Origin: Photobacterium sp. GJ3
GTDB taxonomy: Bacteria > Pseudomonadota > Gammaproteobacteria > Enterobacterales > Vibrionaceae
DNA length: 64,000 bases
Direction: 5' to 3'
Assembly: GCF_018199995.1 (NCBI RefSeq)
Contig: NZ_CP073578.1
Span: forward strand, 1,984,001 to 2,048,000
Positions 9,450 to 18,105 of the stretch are shown here, in pieces. Within the stretch, counting starts at the first letter, position 1. The number at the start of each line of letters is the position of its first letter. Under the pieces are notes generated by a model. The model did no database searches. It worked only from the letters and a program-made list of their open reading frames with translations, and was not told the DNA's origin. Position numbers and translations under genes: made by a program.

Positions 9450-10823
9450 ATGAAATATTCTGCTGCCTCTCAACTTCAGGTTGAACAACTGGACTATCGC
9501 AAGGATGCTCTCCTGAGCTGGTTCGAACCCTTATCTGCTCAGCCATGGGCCATGCTGCTGCGTTCTGCTGCTGAAGGACATCCGGACAATCGCTACGACA
9601 TTTTAGTCGCAGACCCGATTGCAACCTTGGAATCCCGGGGGCAGATGAACACGATCACTGACCGTGATGGCAATCAGGACACCCGGCAGCAAGACCCTTT
9701 TGCACTGCTGAACGAACTGCAGCATACCTTACTGCCTGAGACTGACACCGTTGCCGATTTACCTTTTGTGGGGGGCGCGCTGGGCTATTTTGCTTACGAT
9801 CTGGGACGGCAGGTAGAGAAAATGCCTTCATTGGCGATGCAGGATATTCAGGCCCCTGAGATGGCCGTTGGCCTTTATAACTGGGCGCTGATTGCAGATC
9901 ATCACCTGCAACGGCTGACACTGGTTGCCCCGGACACAGCAGAGCGACTGTGCTGGCTGAATCAGCAACGCGCCCCTGCTCAGGCTTCACCGGCGTTCGC
10001 GTTAACATCGGAATGGCAGGCGAACATGACGGTGGACAGCTACACCTCGAAATTTAATCAGGTGCAAGCCTATCTCAAAGCTGGGGACTGTTATCAGATC
10101 AATCTGGCCCAACGCTTTCAGGCCCGATACCAAGGGAATGAGTGGCAAGCCTATCAGAAACTCGAACAATCCAATGGTGCGCCTTTTTCTGCCTTTATCC
10201 GCTTGCGGGAAAACGCCGTTCTGTCCGTCTCGCCGGAGCGTTTTCTGAAACTGAACCAACGCCAGATTGAAACCAAACCGATCAAAGGCACCCGGCCACG
10301 ATCAGCCGATCCGGTTCAGGATCAGGCGAATGCAGAAGCTTTGTCTCTGGCAGAAAAAGATCGGGCGGAAAACCTGATGATCGTCGACCTGCTGCGCAAC
10401 GACATTGGTCGGGTGGCCATCCCAGGTTCAGTCCGTGTACCAAGCCTGTTTGCGATTGAAAGCTTTCCGGCCGTGCATCATCTGGTCAGCACAGTTACCG
10501 CTGAACTCGACCCGGCGAAACACAGTGCCGCGGATCTGCTGAAAGCCTGCTTCCCCGGTGGTTCCATCACAGGCGCACCGAAAGTAAGGGCGATGGAAAT
10601 TATTGAAGCGCTGGAACCCCATCGTCGCAGCGTCTATTGCGGCAGTATTGGTTACATCAGCCGGTGTGGCCGGATGGACACCAGCATTACTATCCGCACC
10701 CTGATCACTGAGCAAAACCAGATCTTTGCCTGGGCAGGTGGCGGCGTGGTGGCAGACAGCGATGCAGCCAGTGAATATCAGGAAACACTGGACAAGCTGA
10801 GTAAGATTCTGCCAATCTTGTAA
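9450..10823 (+). CDS. pabB: aminodeoxychorismate synthase component I
   Basis: Chorismate-utilising enzyme that, with the glutaminase PabA, converts chorismate to 4-amino-4-deoxychorismate for folate synthesis. The length of 457 residues is normal. The N-terminal Anth_synt_I_N region (about 15-150) is followed by the chorismate-binding domain, which carries PIKGTRPR, LRNDIGRV and FPGGSITGAPKVRAME. The PIKGT lysine that attacks chorismate C2 in PabB marks it as PabB rather than TrpE. No pabA is adjacent. nudL follows after 49 bases in the same direction, a pairing also found in E. coli, so the two may be co-transcribed. Confidence 0.94.
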   Translation: MKYSAASQLQVEQLDYRKDALLSWFEPLSAQPWAMLLRSAAEGHPDNRYDILVADPIATLESRGQMNTITDRDGNQDTRQQDPFALLNELQHTLLPETDTVADLPFVGGALGYFAYDLGRQVEKMPSLAMQDIQAPEMAVGLYNWALIADHHLQRLTLVAPDTAERLCWLNQQRAPAQASPAFALTSEWQANMTVDSYTSKFNQVQAYLKAGDCYQINLAQRFQARYQGNEWQAYQKLEQSNGAPFSAFIRLRENAVLSVSPERFLKLNQRQIETKPIKGTRPRSADPVQDQANAEALSLAEKDRAENLMIVDLLRNDIGRVAIPGSVRVPSLFAIESFPAVHHLVSTVTAELDPAKHSAADLLKACFPGGSITGAPKVRAMEIIEALEPHRRSVYCGSIGYISRCGRMDTSITIRTLITEQNQIFAWAGGGVVADSDAASEYQETLDKLSKILPIL

Positions 10824-10872
10824 CAACCCCTCAACAAAACGCCGGGAGGGGGGCGCATTCAGGTTACCGTCT

Positions 10873-11484
10873 ATGCTTGCACAGCATCATCTGCTCAGTC
10901 GTTTTTTGCTGGCCCAACCGGGTCAGTATGATCGAAGCCACCACCGACGTATTAAACAACTGTTACCCGACAGCAGTCGTTTCAAACCCGCAGCAGTGAT
11001 GATCCCGCTTGTGGCACGTCATGACGGCTATCATGTCATTCTGACCCAGCGCGCACGCCATCTGAAACACCATCCCGGACAGGTTGCTTTCCCGGGCGGC
11101 CGTTACGAAACACAAGATGGTGAGCTCATGTACACCGCCATTCGGGAAACTCAGGAAGAAACCGGTATTCTGTGCGAAAGAAAAGACGTCCTCGGTCAGT
11201 TACCGACCCTGCCGACCTTAAGTGGTTATCTGGTCACGCCTTTCTTAGCAACAGTCACACCGGCATACAGGCCTGTGATTGACCCCAACGAAGTCGACAG
11301 TCTCTTTGAAGTGCCGCTCGCTTTCCTGCTCGATCCCCGCAACATGCGGACACAACAGTTCATTTTCCGTGGTAAATCGCACACGATCTATGCTATCCCA
11401 TATCGGGATTACTCCATCTGGGGGGCCACGGCACAGATCGTCAAAGCTTTGTCACATCAAATATGGATTGAAGGGTCTCAATAA
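10873..11484 (+). CDS. nudL: Nudix CoA pyrophosphatase NudL
   Basis: 203-residue Nudix hydrolase of the CoA-pyrophosphatase (UPF0035) group, thought to cleave CoA or related diphosphates. Visible are the group signature upstream of the box (LTQRARHLKHHPGQVAFPGG) and the catalytic RETQEETG of the Nudix box around residue 95. AGGT lies 7-8 bases before the ATG. It lies just downstream of pabB as in enterobacteria. The physiological substrate of this family is not firmly settled, so the role in CoA turnover is a family-level statement. Confidence 0.9.
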   Translation: MLAQHHLLSRFLLAQPGQYDRSHHRRIKQLLPDSSRFKPAAVMIPLVARHDGYHVILTQRARHLKHHPGQVAFPGGRYETQDGELMYTAIRETQEETGILCERKDVLGQLPTLPTLSGYLVTPFLATVTPAYRPVIDPNEVDSLFEVPLAFLLDPRNMRTQQFIFRGKSHTIYAIPYRDYSIWGATAQIVKALSHQIWIEGSQ

Positions 11485-11678
11485 TTCTCATTCTTCCGCG
11501 AAACTGCTGTTTGTTTCACCACCCAGAAACAAACTGAAAAAAGTTTTGGTGATCAACATCTCATTTTCTTGCAACAAATGTTAAATAGTGCGCTTGTTTT
11601 TTCACAGATCATTTTTTCGTGCTCCAAATCAGGGGAAAATACGCCCGTTCCTGTTCCCTATTCAATTTGGATTATATT

Positions 11679-12950
11679 ATGCAAACAAAAACTGCATCTG
11701 TTGCAGCGGCTCCCAAAAGCCGCTGGACGAAGCAGGATACCACCTGGGTGCTCTCGCTGTTTGGTACAGCGGTTGGTGCCGGTATCCTGTTCCTGCCCAT
11801 TAACGCAGGTATGAGTGGTTTCTGGCCCCTGCTGGCCATGACTATTCTGGTTGGCCCAATGACCTATTTTGCACACCGTGGCCTGTCCCGCTTCGTCCTG
11901 TCTTCCAACAAGCCAGGCAGTGATATTACCGAAGTGGTTGAAGAACATTTTGGCCGCGGCGCCGGTACATTAATCACCCTGCTCTACTTTTTTGCAATTT
12001 ACCCGATCGTGCTGATTTACGGCGTTGGCATTACCAACACGGTTGACTCTTTCATGGTGAACCAACTGGGTATGGCATCTATGCCACGCTGGCTGCTGTC
12101 TATCATCCTGATTCTGGGCATGATGTCTGTGATGATCGCAGGCGAAAAACTGATGCTGAAAGTCACTCAGTTCCTGGTTTACCCGCTGGTTGCGATTCTG
12201 CTGTTCATGTCGGTGTACCTGATCCCTGAATGGAACCTGGCTTCCGTCAGCCTGGAGACAGTCCCTTCACTGGGAGACTTTGCCATCACGCTGTGGATCA
12301 CCATTCCGGTACTGGTGTTCTCGTTCAACCACAGCCCGATTATTTCTGCATTCTCTCAGGCACAAGCACGTGACCATGGTGAAAACGCAGAAGAAAAAGC
12401 GTCCCGTATTCTGGCACGCTCAGCGATGATGCTGCTGGGTTTCGTGATGTTCTTCGTCTTCTCTTGTGTGCTCAGCCTGACCCCACAGGATCTGGCTGAA
12501 GCGAAAGCACAAAATCTGGCAATTCTGTCTTATCTGGCGAACAAGCATGAAAGTCCGTTCATTTCTTATCTGGGCCCAATCGTTGCTTTTGTTGCCATCG
12601 TGTCTTCCTTCTTCGGTCATTACCTGGGCGCTCGTGAAGGTTTGAATGGCTTGGTTTCTAAACAATTAAAGTCGTTTGGTAAGCAAGTTAACGAAAAGAA
12701 GATTGACAAATTTACTGTTGTCTTCATGATTGCAACTATCTGGTTGGTCGCGGCGATTAATCCTAGCATCCTGGGAATGATTGAAACTTTAGGCGGCCCG
12801 ATTATTGCGACCATCTTGTTCCTGATGCCAATGTATGCAGTCCATAAAGTGCCTGCAATGCAGAAGTACAAAGGCGCAGTAAGCAACGTATTTGTCACAC
12901 TCATGGGTCTGATTGCGATTTCAGCCATTCTGTACGGCTTGTTCTTCTAA
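11679..12950 (+). CDS. sdaC: serine transporter SdaC (HAAAP family)
   Basis: Inner-membrane serine:H+ symporter of 423 residues with 11 predicted helices. Nearly every signature block of E. coli SdaC is recognisable: [16 protein letters not shown] near the N-terminus, [34 protein letters not shown] and [15 protein letters not shown]. The start is the ATG at 11679, since upstream in-frame codons encode a polar extension absent from homologues. Its ribosome site is weak. It is followed by a strong terminator and then sdaA. In E. coli the equivalent pair forms the sdaCB operon. Here the terminator suggests at least partly separate transcription. It supplies serine for deamination to pyruvate. 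Confidence 0.95.
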   Translation: MQTKTASVAAAPKSRWTKQDTTWVLSLFGTAVGAGILFLPINAGMSGFWPLLAMTILVGPMTYFAHRGLSRFVLSSNKPGSDITEVVEEHFGRGAGTLITLLYFFAIYPIVLIYGVGITNTVDSFMVNQLGMASMPRWLLSIILILGMMSVMIAGEKLMLKVTQFLVYPLVAILLFMSVYLIPEWNLASVSLETVPSLGDFAITLWITIPVLVFSFNHSPIISAFSQAQARDHGENAEEKASRILARSAMMLLGFVMFFVFSCVLSLTPQDLAEAKAQNLAILSYLANKHESPFISYLGPIVAFVAIVSSFFGHYLGAREGLNGLVSKQLKSFGKQVNEKKIDKFTVVFMIATIWLVAAINPSILGMIETLGGPIIATILFLMPMYAVHKVPAMQKYKGAVSNVFVTLMGLIAISAILYGLFF

Positions 12951-13001
12951 ACATTCGCCTGTACAGCCTTACTGACAAAATACGTAAAAGAACCGATACT
13001 T

Positions 13002-13039
13002 AAGAGCAGGGGAGCTTTCAGCACCTGCTCTTTTGTTTT
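13002..13039 (+). terminator. intrinsic terminator of sdaC
   Basis: Stem AAGAGCAGG/CCTGCTCTT with a 13-nt loop followed by TTTGTTTTG. It lies between sdaC and sdaA and may be leaky, allowing some read-through into sdaA. Confidence 0.82.
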
Positions 13040-13129
13040 GACTATACTCGCCAAGGAAGGGGCGGGAGTTCATAAAAGATAACAGTCATGGGCCGAAGCA
13101 AGATCGCTTCCCCGACTGAGGTACTACGC

Positions 13130-14491
13130 ATGATCAGTATTTTTGATATCTTCAAAATTGGTGTGGGTCCTTCCAGTTCACACACCGTAGGTCCGATGAA
13201 AGCAGGTAAAGAGTTTGTCGACGACCTGCGTGAGATGGGCAAAATCAACGACGTGACGAAAATCACGGTTGATGTGTATGGTTCATTGTCTCTGACTGGC
13301 AAAGGTCACCATACCGACATTGCAATCATCATGGGACTGGCAGGCAATAGCCCTGAGACTGTGGATATCGACAGCATTCCCGGCTTTATCGCCAGCGTTG
13401 GCGAAACCGAGCGTCTTCCTATTGCTGGCAACATTCACACTGTTGATTTCCCTCGCGACGGCGGGATGAATTTTCATAACACCAACCTGTCACTGCATGA
13501 AAATGGCATGAGCATTCACGCCTGGACAGGCGACGAGACAGTTTACAGCAAAACTTATTATTCTATCGGCGGTGGTTTCATCGTTGATGAAGAAAACTTC
13601 GGCAAAGATGAAGAATCTGAAGTCAAAGTTCCTTACTACTTCACCTCAGCACAAGAGCTGGTTCAGCACTGTAAAGAACAAGGCCGTTCGATCAGTTCTG
13701 TAGTGATGGCAAACCAGCGTGCAATGCACTCTGAAGAAGAGATTAAAGATTACTTCTCCCGTATCTGGAAAACCATGCAGGATTGTATGGACCGTGGGAT
13801 GAACGAAGAAGGCATTCTGCCTGGCCCACTGCGCGTGCCACGCCGTGCGGCTGCACTGCGCCAGCAACTGATCACTTCAGAGCGGACGAACAACGATCCG
13901 ATGACTGTGGTTGACTGGGTCAACATGTACGCTTTTGCAGTGAATGAAGAAAACGCAGCCGGTGGCCGTGTGGTAACCGCACCAACGAACGGTGCCTGCG
14001 GCATCATTCCTGCTGTTCTGGCTTACTATGACAAGTTCATCCAGCCCGTTGGCGAGAAAGAATATCTGCGCTACTTCGCAGCTTCCGGTGCTATCGGTGG
14101 CCTGTACAAGCGCAATGCTTCGATTTCTGGCGCTGAAGTGGGTTGTCAGGGTGAAGTCGGTGTTGCCTGTTCTATGGCAGCAGCTGGCCTGGCGGAGCTG
14201 ATGGGCGCGAGCCCGGAGCAGGTCTGTATGGCAGCTGAAATCGCGATGGAGCACAACCTGGGTCTGACGTGTGACCCTGTTGCAGGTCAGGTACAGGTGC
14301 CTTGTATCGAGCGAAACGGTATTGCGGCAGTGAAATCGATCAACGCATCCCGAATGGCTCTACGTCGTGCTTCTGAGCCACGTGTGTCTCTGGACAAAGT
14401 GATTGAGACCATGCTGGAAACCGGTAAAGACATGAACGCCAAATACCGTGAAACGTCTCAGGGTGGTCTGGCGATTAAAGTGATCTGCTAA
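13130..14491 (+). CDS. sdaA: L-serine ammonia-lyase (deaminase), iron-sulfur type
   Basis: Single-chain L-serine dehydratase converting serine to pyruvate and ammonia with a labile [4Fe-4S] cluster. It has 453 residues, as in E. coli SdaA/SdaB. The N-terminal beta domain carries GVGPSSSHTVGPMKAG. The C-terminal alpha domain carries the candidate cluster cysteines in EVGCQGEVGVACSM and the CDPVAG...PCIERN block. I chose ATG 13130 because GAGG lies 7 bases upstream and the next residues match family N-termini. An upstream in-frame ATG at 13088 lacks support. Pairing with sdaC indicates serine catabolism feeding pyruvate. The sdaA and sdaB paralogues cannot be told apart by sequence alone. Confidence 0.94.
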   Translation: MISIFDIFKIGVGPSSSHTVGPMKAGKEFVDDLREMGKINDVTKITVDVYGSLSLTGKGHHTDIAIIMGLAGNSPETVDIDSIPGFIASVGETERLPIAGNIHTVDFPRDGGMNFHNTNLSLHENGMSIHAWTGDETVYSKTYYSIGGGFIVDEENFGKDEESEVKVPYYFTSAQELVQHCKEQGRSISSVVMANQRAMHSEEEIKDYFSRIWKTMQDCMDRGMNEEGILPGPLRVPRRAAALRQQLITSERTNNDPMTVVDWVNMYAFAVNEENAAGGRVVTAPTNGACGIIPAVLAYYDKFIQPVGEKEYLRYFAASGAIGGLYKRNASISGAEVGCQGEVGVACSMAAAGLAELMGASPEQVCMAAEIAMEHNLGLTCDPVAGQVQVPCIERNGIAAVKSINASRMALRRASEPRVSLDKVIETMLETGKDMNAKYRETSQGGLAIKVIC

Positions 14492-14511
14492 ATCAGCATA
14501 TCCAGACAGAC

Positions 14512-14536
14512 AAAAGGAGGCCATGCCTCCTTTTTT
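14512..14536 (+). terminator. intrinsic terminator of sdaA
   Basis: GGAGGC-CAT-GCCTCC stem extended by A/T pairs and followed by TTTTTT, 21 bases after the stop codon. Confidence 0.9.
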
Positions 14537-14557
14537 CATGCTGAATGTTACGAACGA

Positions 14558-15553
14558 TTAGGCTTTGGTCCAGATACGGGTATTCAGCGCCAAATCTTCG
14601 ACGATCCCAGTCATAAAATCCAAGTCCTGATAAATATCTTTTACAGCATCAAAATTAACCGCTGACTGAAACATTTTGGGTTCAAAGTACGCTTTTCGCG
14701 CAGGAATCCCGATATGCAAGCTATCGCCCACAAAAGATAACGCTACACTTGTATTGGCTTGTTGCCGAAAAGCAACCAAACGCTGCATCAGAGATGTTGA
14801 GATCAGATAACGCGCTTCAACCTGATCATCGCTGTACACCTCAAAATGGCGCTCAAATTCAGGGTCCTCCATCGCAACACGGTCACCAAAAACACTTCCC
14901 CCCAACAGGTTAGTCAATGATTTTCCAACCGCAGACCAGAAGCCTTCATTGTCAGGGGTAATATAAGTTTTACCCTGAAAATGTTTATTGGCATCAGCAA
15001 TAAAGAACACCCCTTTGAAGATGGTGTGCCAGGTCGTGCGCGTCCGGCCTTTAGAGTCTCTGCTCGTCGTTTTATACTGCGTATGAAGCTCCGAAAACTC
15101 AATTGCAGTTTTTCCTACCACGCCCCGAACATAATCTTCTCCATGATAGCGGTGATAATGATGTCGATATAAGCCACTGGCTTTGTACTTTTCTGGGGAG
15201 ATACGCTCACTTGGAGAATATTCAAAGCTGTCGTTAAAGGTTTTCAGCAGTTTTCCGACCACCTGTGTTTTATAAGCGTCCCGGTAAGCTTTCCATTTCA
15301 GGGAAACATAGTAATACATCACGAGTGACACAAGCCCGGGAAAACAGAAGATCAACCACGCTTCACTTCTTCCGGTAAACGTCAAGAACAAGGCGACCAA
15401 TAAGCTCATACAAACAGGTACAATTGAATGGTAGCAACGTTTCACTGCTTCTTTACGGATCTCGTCTAAGTCCTGAAGCTGATCTTTCAGTTTAGTGTCA
15501 AAGAGTATTTTGAGTTTATCCAGATTATCGCTGGATTCGATTGCAGCTTCCAT
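14558..15553 (-). CDS. DUF3137 membrane protein, partner of LemA
   Basis: 331-residue protein matching the DUF3137 family of unknown function. A charged N-terminal 40 residues (possible coiled coil) is followed by two close hydrophobic segments at about 43-60 and 67-84, then a soluble domain from about 100 to the end. It starts 11 bases after lemA ends, on the same strand, so the two form an operon. Repeated pairing of LemA-like and DUF3137 proteins in other bacteria suggests a shared membrane-linked function, but none is established. The soluble domain is rich in aromatic and basic residues around 125-140 (GLYRHHYHRYHGEDY). No catalytic motif is evident. Confidence 0.75.
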   Translation of the reverse strand: MEAAIESSDNLDKLKILFDTKLKDQLQDLDEIRKEAVKRCYHSIVPVCMSLLVALFLTFTGRSEAWLIFCFPGLVSLVMYYYVSLKWKAYRDAYKTQVVGKLLKTFNDSFEYSPSERISPEKYKASGLYRHHYHRYHGEDYVRGVVGKTAIEFSELHTQYKTTSRDSKGRTRTTWHTIFKGVFFIADANKHFQGKTYITPDNEGFWSAVGKSLTNLLGGSVFGDRVAMEDPEFERHFEVYSDDQVEARYLISTSLMQRLVAFRQQANTSVALSFVGDSLHIGIPARKAYFEPKMFQSAVNFDAVKDIYQDLDFMTGIVEDLALNTRIWTKA

Positions 15554-15564
15554 GACGCTCCCGA

Positions 15565-16128
15565 TTATTTGTGGAACAGTTGGCCAACATTGACGTTTTG
15601 TCTTTCCTGCGCCGGAATGTCGAACAACTCACGCTGTTTCAAGTTCATTCGGCTGGCAAATAGACTGGAAGGAAACATTTCAATCGCGTTATTCAAATCA
15701 GTGACCGAAGCATTGTAAGCGCGACGCGCGGCTGAAATTTGCTCTTCTGCTTCATTGATGGCGCGCTGTAACATCACAAAGTTTTCACTGGCTTTCAGTT
15801 CCGGATAATTTTCAACCGCAATATTGAAACGGGACATGGCCGTGTGCATTTGCTTATCCAGTGAAATTTTCTTTTCGCCGGCCAAACCGTCGTGTTGTAC
15901 CTGAGTCCGGAGCGCTGTTAATTCCTGAAGTAATGAAGATTCATGCGCCATATAAGCTTTCACGCTCTCCACCATATTCGGGATGAGATCAAAACGCTTT
16001 TTCAGCATCACATCAATTGATGCTTCAGCATTTTCTACCTGATTTTTCTTACCAATAAGGCCGTTGTAAACAGCAATCGCTGCGATAACAGCGACAAGCA
16101 CAAGGCCCAGTACGATCCAGATTCCCAA
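15565..16128 (-). CDS. LemA family protein
   Basis: 187-residue LemA-family protein: an N-terminal transmembrane helix (LGIWIVLGLVLVAVIAAIAV) followed by a long antiparallel helical domain with the conserved NQVENAEASIDVMLKKRFDLIPN block. I place the start at TTG 16128, because AGGAGA sits exactly 7 bases upstream and the product then has the family length. An in-frame ATG further upstream would add about 30 polar residues without a ribosome site. The topology is probably N-out, C-in, but this is inferred. It is the first gene of the operon with the DUF3137 gene. LemA function is unknown, and in some species it lies near proteases or phage-shock-like modules. Confidence 0.88.
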   Translation of the reverse strand: MGIWIVLGLVLVAVIAAIAVYNGLIGKKNQVENAEASIDVMLKKRFDLIPNMVESVKAYMAHESSLLQELTALRTQVQHDGLAGEKKISLDKQMHTAMSRFNIAVENYPELKASENFVMLQRAINEAEEQISAARRAYNASVTDLNNAIEMFPSSLFASRMNLKQRELFDIPAQERQNVNVGQLFHK

Positions 16129-16519
16129 TTGAAGTTCTCCTGTCAGTTCAGATTCTTCAGTATGCTGCCCAAACAGCATCCCTGTCTTTATTCTCAGACA
16201 GATCATCATAGCGACCATGGCAATGATTTCCTGAACACAACTCGATTATTCAAGATTTCATCGCTGATTTTCGTCACCAGAGCGGAAATCTGAGCACTTT
16301 GGGATAGGTGAAATTTCAGTCTGCGCTTGCAAATCAAACGGCCGAAAATGAGCATCAACGCACATATAACTTTCAGACATCTGATCACTTGTTCTTATGG
16401 CAATGAACACTAATAAGTGGCTCGCAAAACCATCTTTCCCCCAACCCCGTGCGCATTTCCGCCTGCCATAAACCAAGAATAGATATTCCATACCCATCGA
16501 CAAACGAGAGGAAACAACA
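16129..16519. other. non-coding stretch between divergent lemA and a secreted-protein gene
   Basis: 391 bases with short overlapping open frames that lack ribosome sites and family resemblance. It must contain the promoters of both flanking genes. I could not pick a convincing -35/-10 pair on either strand. Confidence 0.5.
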
Positions 16520-17065
16520 ATGCCTATTCAAACAAGTTGGTTAAAGTCTGAAAAATTCATATTCGCGCTCGCTGGAATGCTATTGTTTTTCACTGCATGG
16601 CCTAGTGCGGCCAGTAACGAACCCGATGCGAGCTTCACCTGTTCTGGCACCGGAACACAAACATATGATCCCGGTCTCCTTTTACTTGCCCGTCCAACAG
16701 TGATTAACAATACGGCGACTTTTAACCAATGTATCGGCTCCCCCGTCAAGTCGGGTCAGTTCAGTTTTGGTCCATTTCAAACAATCGCAGACTGCTTACT
16801 CTCATCTCCATCTGGCAATGATGAAATTGACTACGTTTGGGACGATGGAAGCACCAGTCATTTTTCCGGGACTTTTGTCGTGACCCGCCCACTTGGTCAG
16901 TTAATTGTCTCCAGTGCAGGTACATTCACTTCAGGTCGATTTGAAGGACACGCAGTACAATCAGTGATAACTTACGTTGCCCCGAATCCACTGGCCTGCC
17001 TCGCAGATCCCGGTGTCACAGCTTTGAGCGGTCCAATTACTGTCACCGTCTTGCCAATTCTCTGA
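16520..17065 (+). CDS. secreted protein of unknown function
   Basis: 181-residue protein with a clear Sec signal peptide (basic MPIQTSWLKSEK, a hydrophobic core, then the AWPSAASNE cleavage region near residue 32). GAGAGGA lies 8 bases before the ATG. The mature part is rich in Ser, Thr, Gly and beta-branched residues with four cysteines (near 41, 70, 91 and 159), which suggests a small disulfide-bonded beta-sandwich. The motif FTCSGTGTQTYDPGL resembles short secreted proteins I associate with actinobacteria, but I cannot name a family. It is a single gene between lemA and satP, oriented alone. No enzymatic motif is visible. Confidence 0.72.
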   Translation: MPIQTSWLKSEKFIFALAGMLLFFTAWPSAASNEPDASFTCSGTGTQTYDPGLLLLARPTVINNTATFNQCIGSPVKSGQFSFGPFQTIADCLLSSPSGNDEIDYVWDDGSTSHFSGTFVVTRPLGQLIVSSAGTFTSGRFEGHAVQSVITYVAPNPLACLADPGVTALSGPITVTVLPIL

Positions 17066-17075
17066 TCGCAGATAT

Positions 17076-17103
17076 AAAAAAGCCCCGCATCAAAGTGCGG
17101 GGC
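17076..17103 (-). terminator. intrinsic terminator of satP
   Basis: Stem GCCCCGCA/TGCGGGGC with a 6-nt loop. On the minus strand it is followed by a U6 tract (AAAAAA at 17076-17081). It also separates the convergent secreted-protein gene. Confidence 0.87.
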
Positions 17104-17133
17104 AATATCGCAGTGATTCAACGATATCAAGAA

Positions 17134-17727
17134 TTATGCAGCCGCTTTTAACGGCTCTACGTCAGCGACTTTACGCTCGCCAATCGGCAGTACAGTACGG
17201 CCAAACTCATGATTCAGCACTTGAGCCATGGCGAAGTAAATTGCACTTGCACCACAGATGATGCCTTCAAAACCAGCAATCGTGCCAATCAGTTCACTCC
17301 CCGTAAAGTCACGTGCAGCCAGCAGGAAGAACAGCACTGTCAGTGAAGCAAAAACAAACTGTTTCGCGCGTGGGTAGTTCAGAGAGCCAATAAACAGGAA
17401 AGCTGTAAATACCCCCCACAGCAGCAGATACCAGGCCATAAATTTCGCCGGGGAAGCAGGCAGCCCCATTTCAGGCATCACAATCAGCCCCACCAGCGTC
17501 AGCCAGAACAGACCGTAAGACGTGAAAGACGTCGTACCAAATGTGTCGCCGCGCTTAAAGCACATCAAGCCCACCAGAACCTGTGCCAGACCCCCGTAAA
17601 AGATACCCATCGCCAGGATCATAGAATCCAGCGGAAAAAAGCCTGCGTTGTGAATATTCAGCAGGATTGTGGTCATCCCGAAGCCCATCAGTCCCAGCGG
17701 CGCCGGATTTGCAAAATTCGTAGACAT
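17134..17727 (-). CDS. satP: acetate/succinate transporter, AceTr (GPR1/FUN34/YaaH) family
   Basis: 197-residue inner-membrane protein with six predicted helices and the family hallmark [12 protein letters not shown] at residues 7-18. Members such as E. coli SatP take up acetate and succinate with protons or act as acetate channels. GAGGGA lies 6 bases before the ATG. The gene is monocistronic with its own terminator, behind an AT-rich upstream region. The C-terminal 30 residues (after [15 protein letters not shown]) are polar and cytosolic. The substrate is inferred from the family. Confidence 0.9.
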   Translation of the reverse strand: MSTNFANPAPLGLMGFGMTTILLNIHNAGFFPLDSMILAMGIFYGGLAQVLVGLMCFKRGDTFGTTSFTSYGLFWLTLVGLIVMPEMGLPASPAKFMAWYLLLWGVFTAFLFIGSLNYPRAKQFVFASLTVLFFLLAARDFTGSELIGTIAGFEGIICGASAIYFAMAQVLNHEFGRTVLPIGERKVADVEPLKAAA

Positions 17728-18059
17728 TTTATTCCCTCACAGGAAAATTTAAATAAAAATAATATGAATTAAAAATTTTACGCAATGTAGTGCGGCGCGA
17801 ATTCTAATCCATGTCTATGGTGAACACAACGCCAGAACTGTTCATAGAATGAGCTATCGAGCAAAAAAGAAGAAAAAACCAAGAAAATGTAAAGAATTAA
17901 AACATCTGAAATCCGCAATAAGTGTTTCCAAATGAAACAGCACCAGATTTCATGGTGAAAAAACACGAATACACTGAGACCAAAGACAGTAAATCATGCC
18001 GGATTTTCAGGCATTCCCAGCACCAAACGCCTCCTGGACGAATGACCCATATAAAAAAA
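17728..18059. other. AT-rich intergenic region upstream of satP
   Basis: About 330 bases with no credible gene. The half nearest satP is very AT-rich (17740-17785) and probably holds its promoter. I see no clean -35/-10 pair or known operator. The other half runs into the terminator of the next gene. Confidence 0.5.
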
Positions 18060-18084
18060 CCGCTGCCTTCCGGCAGCGGCTTTT
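18060..18084. terminator. terminator of the coiled-coil lipoprotein gene
   Basis: Stem CCGCTGCC/GGCAGCGG with loop TTCC, flanked by A6 on the left and TTTT on the right, so it can act in both directions. The minus-strand lipoprotein gene ends 22 bases away. Confidence 0.85.
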
Positions 18085-18105
18085 ATCCGCATCGATCAAC
18101 AGCGA

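Noticed and set aside
11590..11640. CRP site upstream of sdaC
   Set aside because: Only one TCACA half-site; the matching TGTGA half at proper spacing is absent.
16206..16503. Two overlapping minus-strand frames upstream of lemA
   Set aside because: No ribosome sites and unconvincing composition; most likely leader or promoter DNA of lemA.
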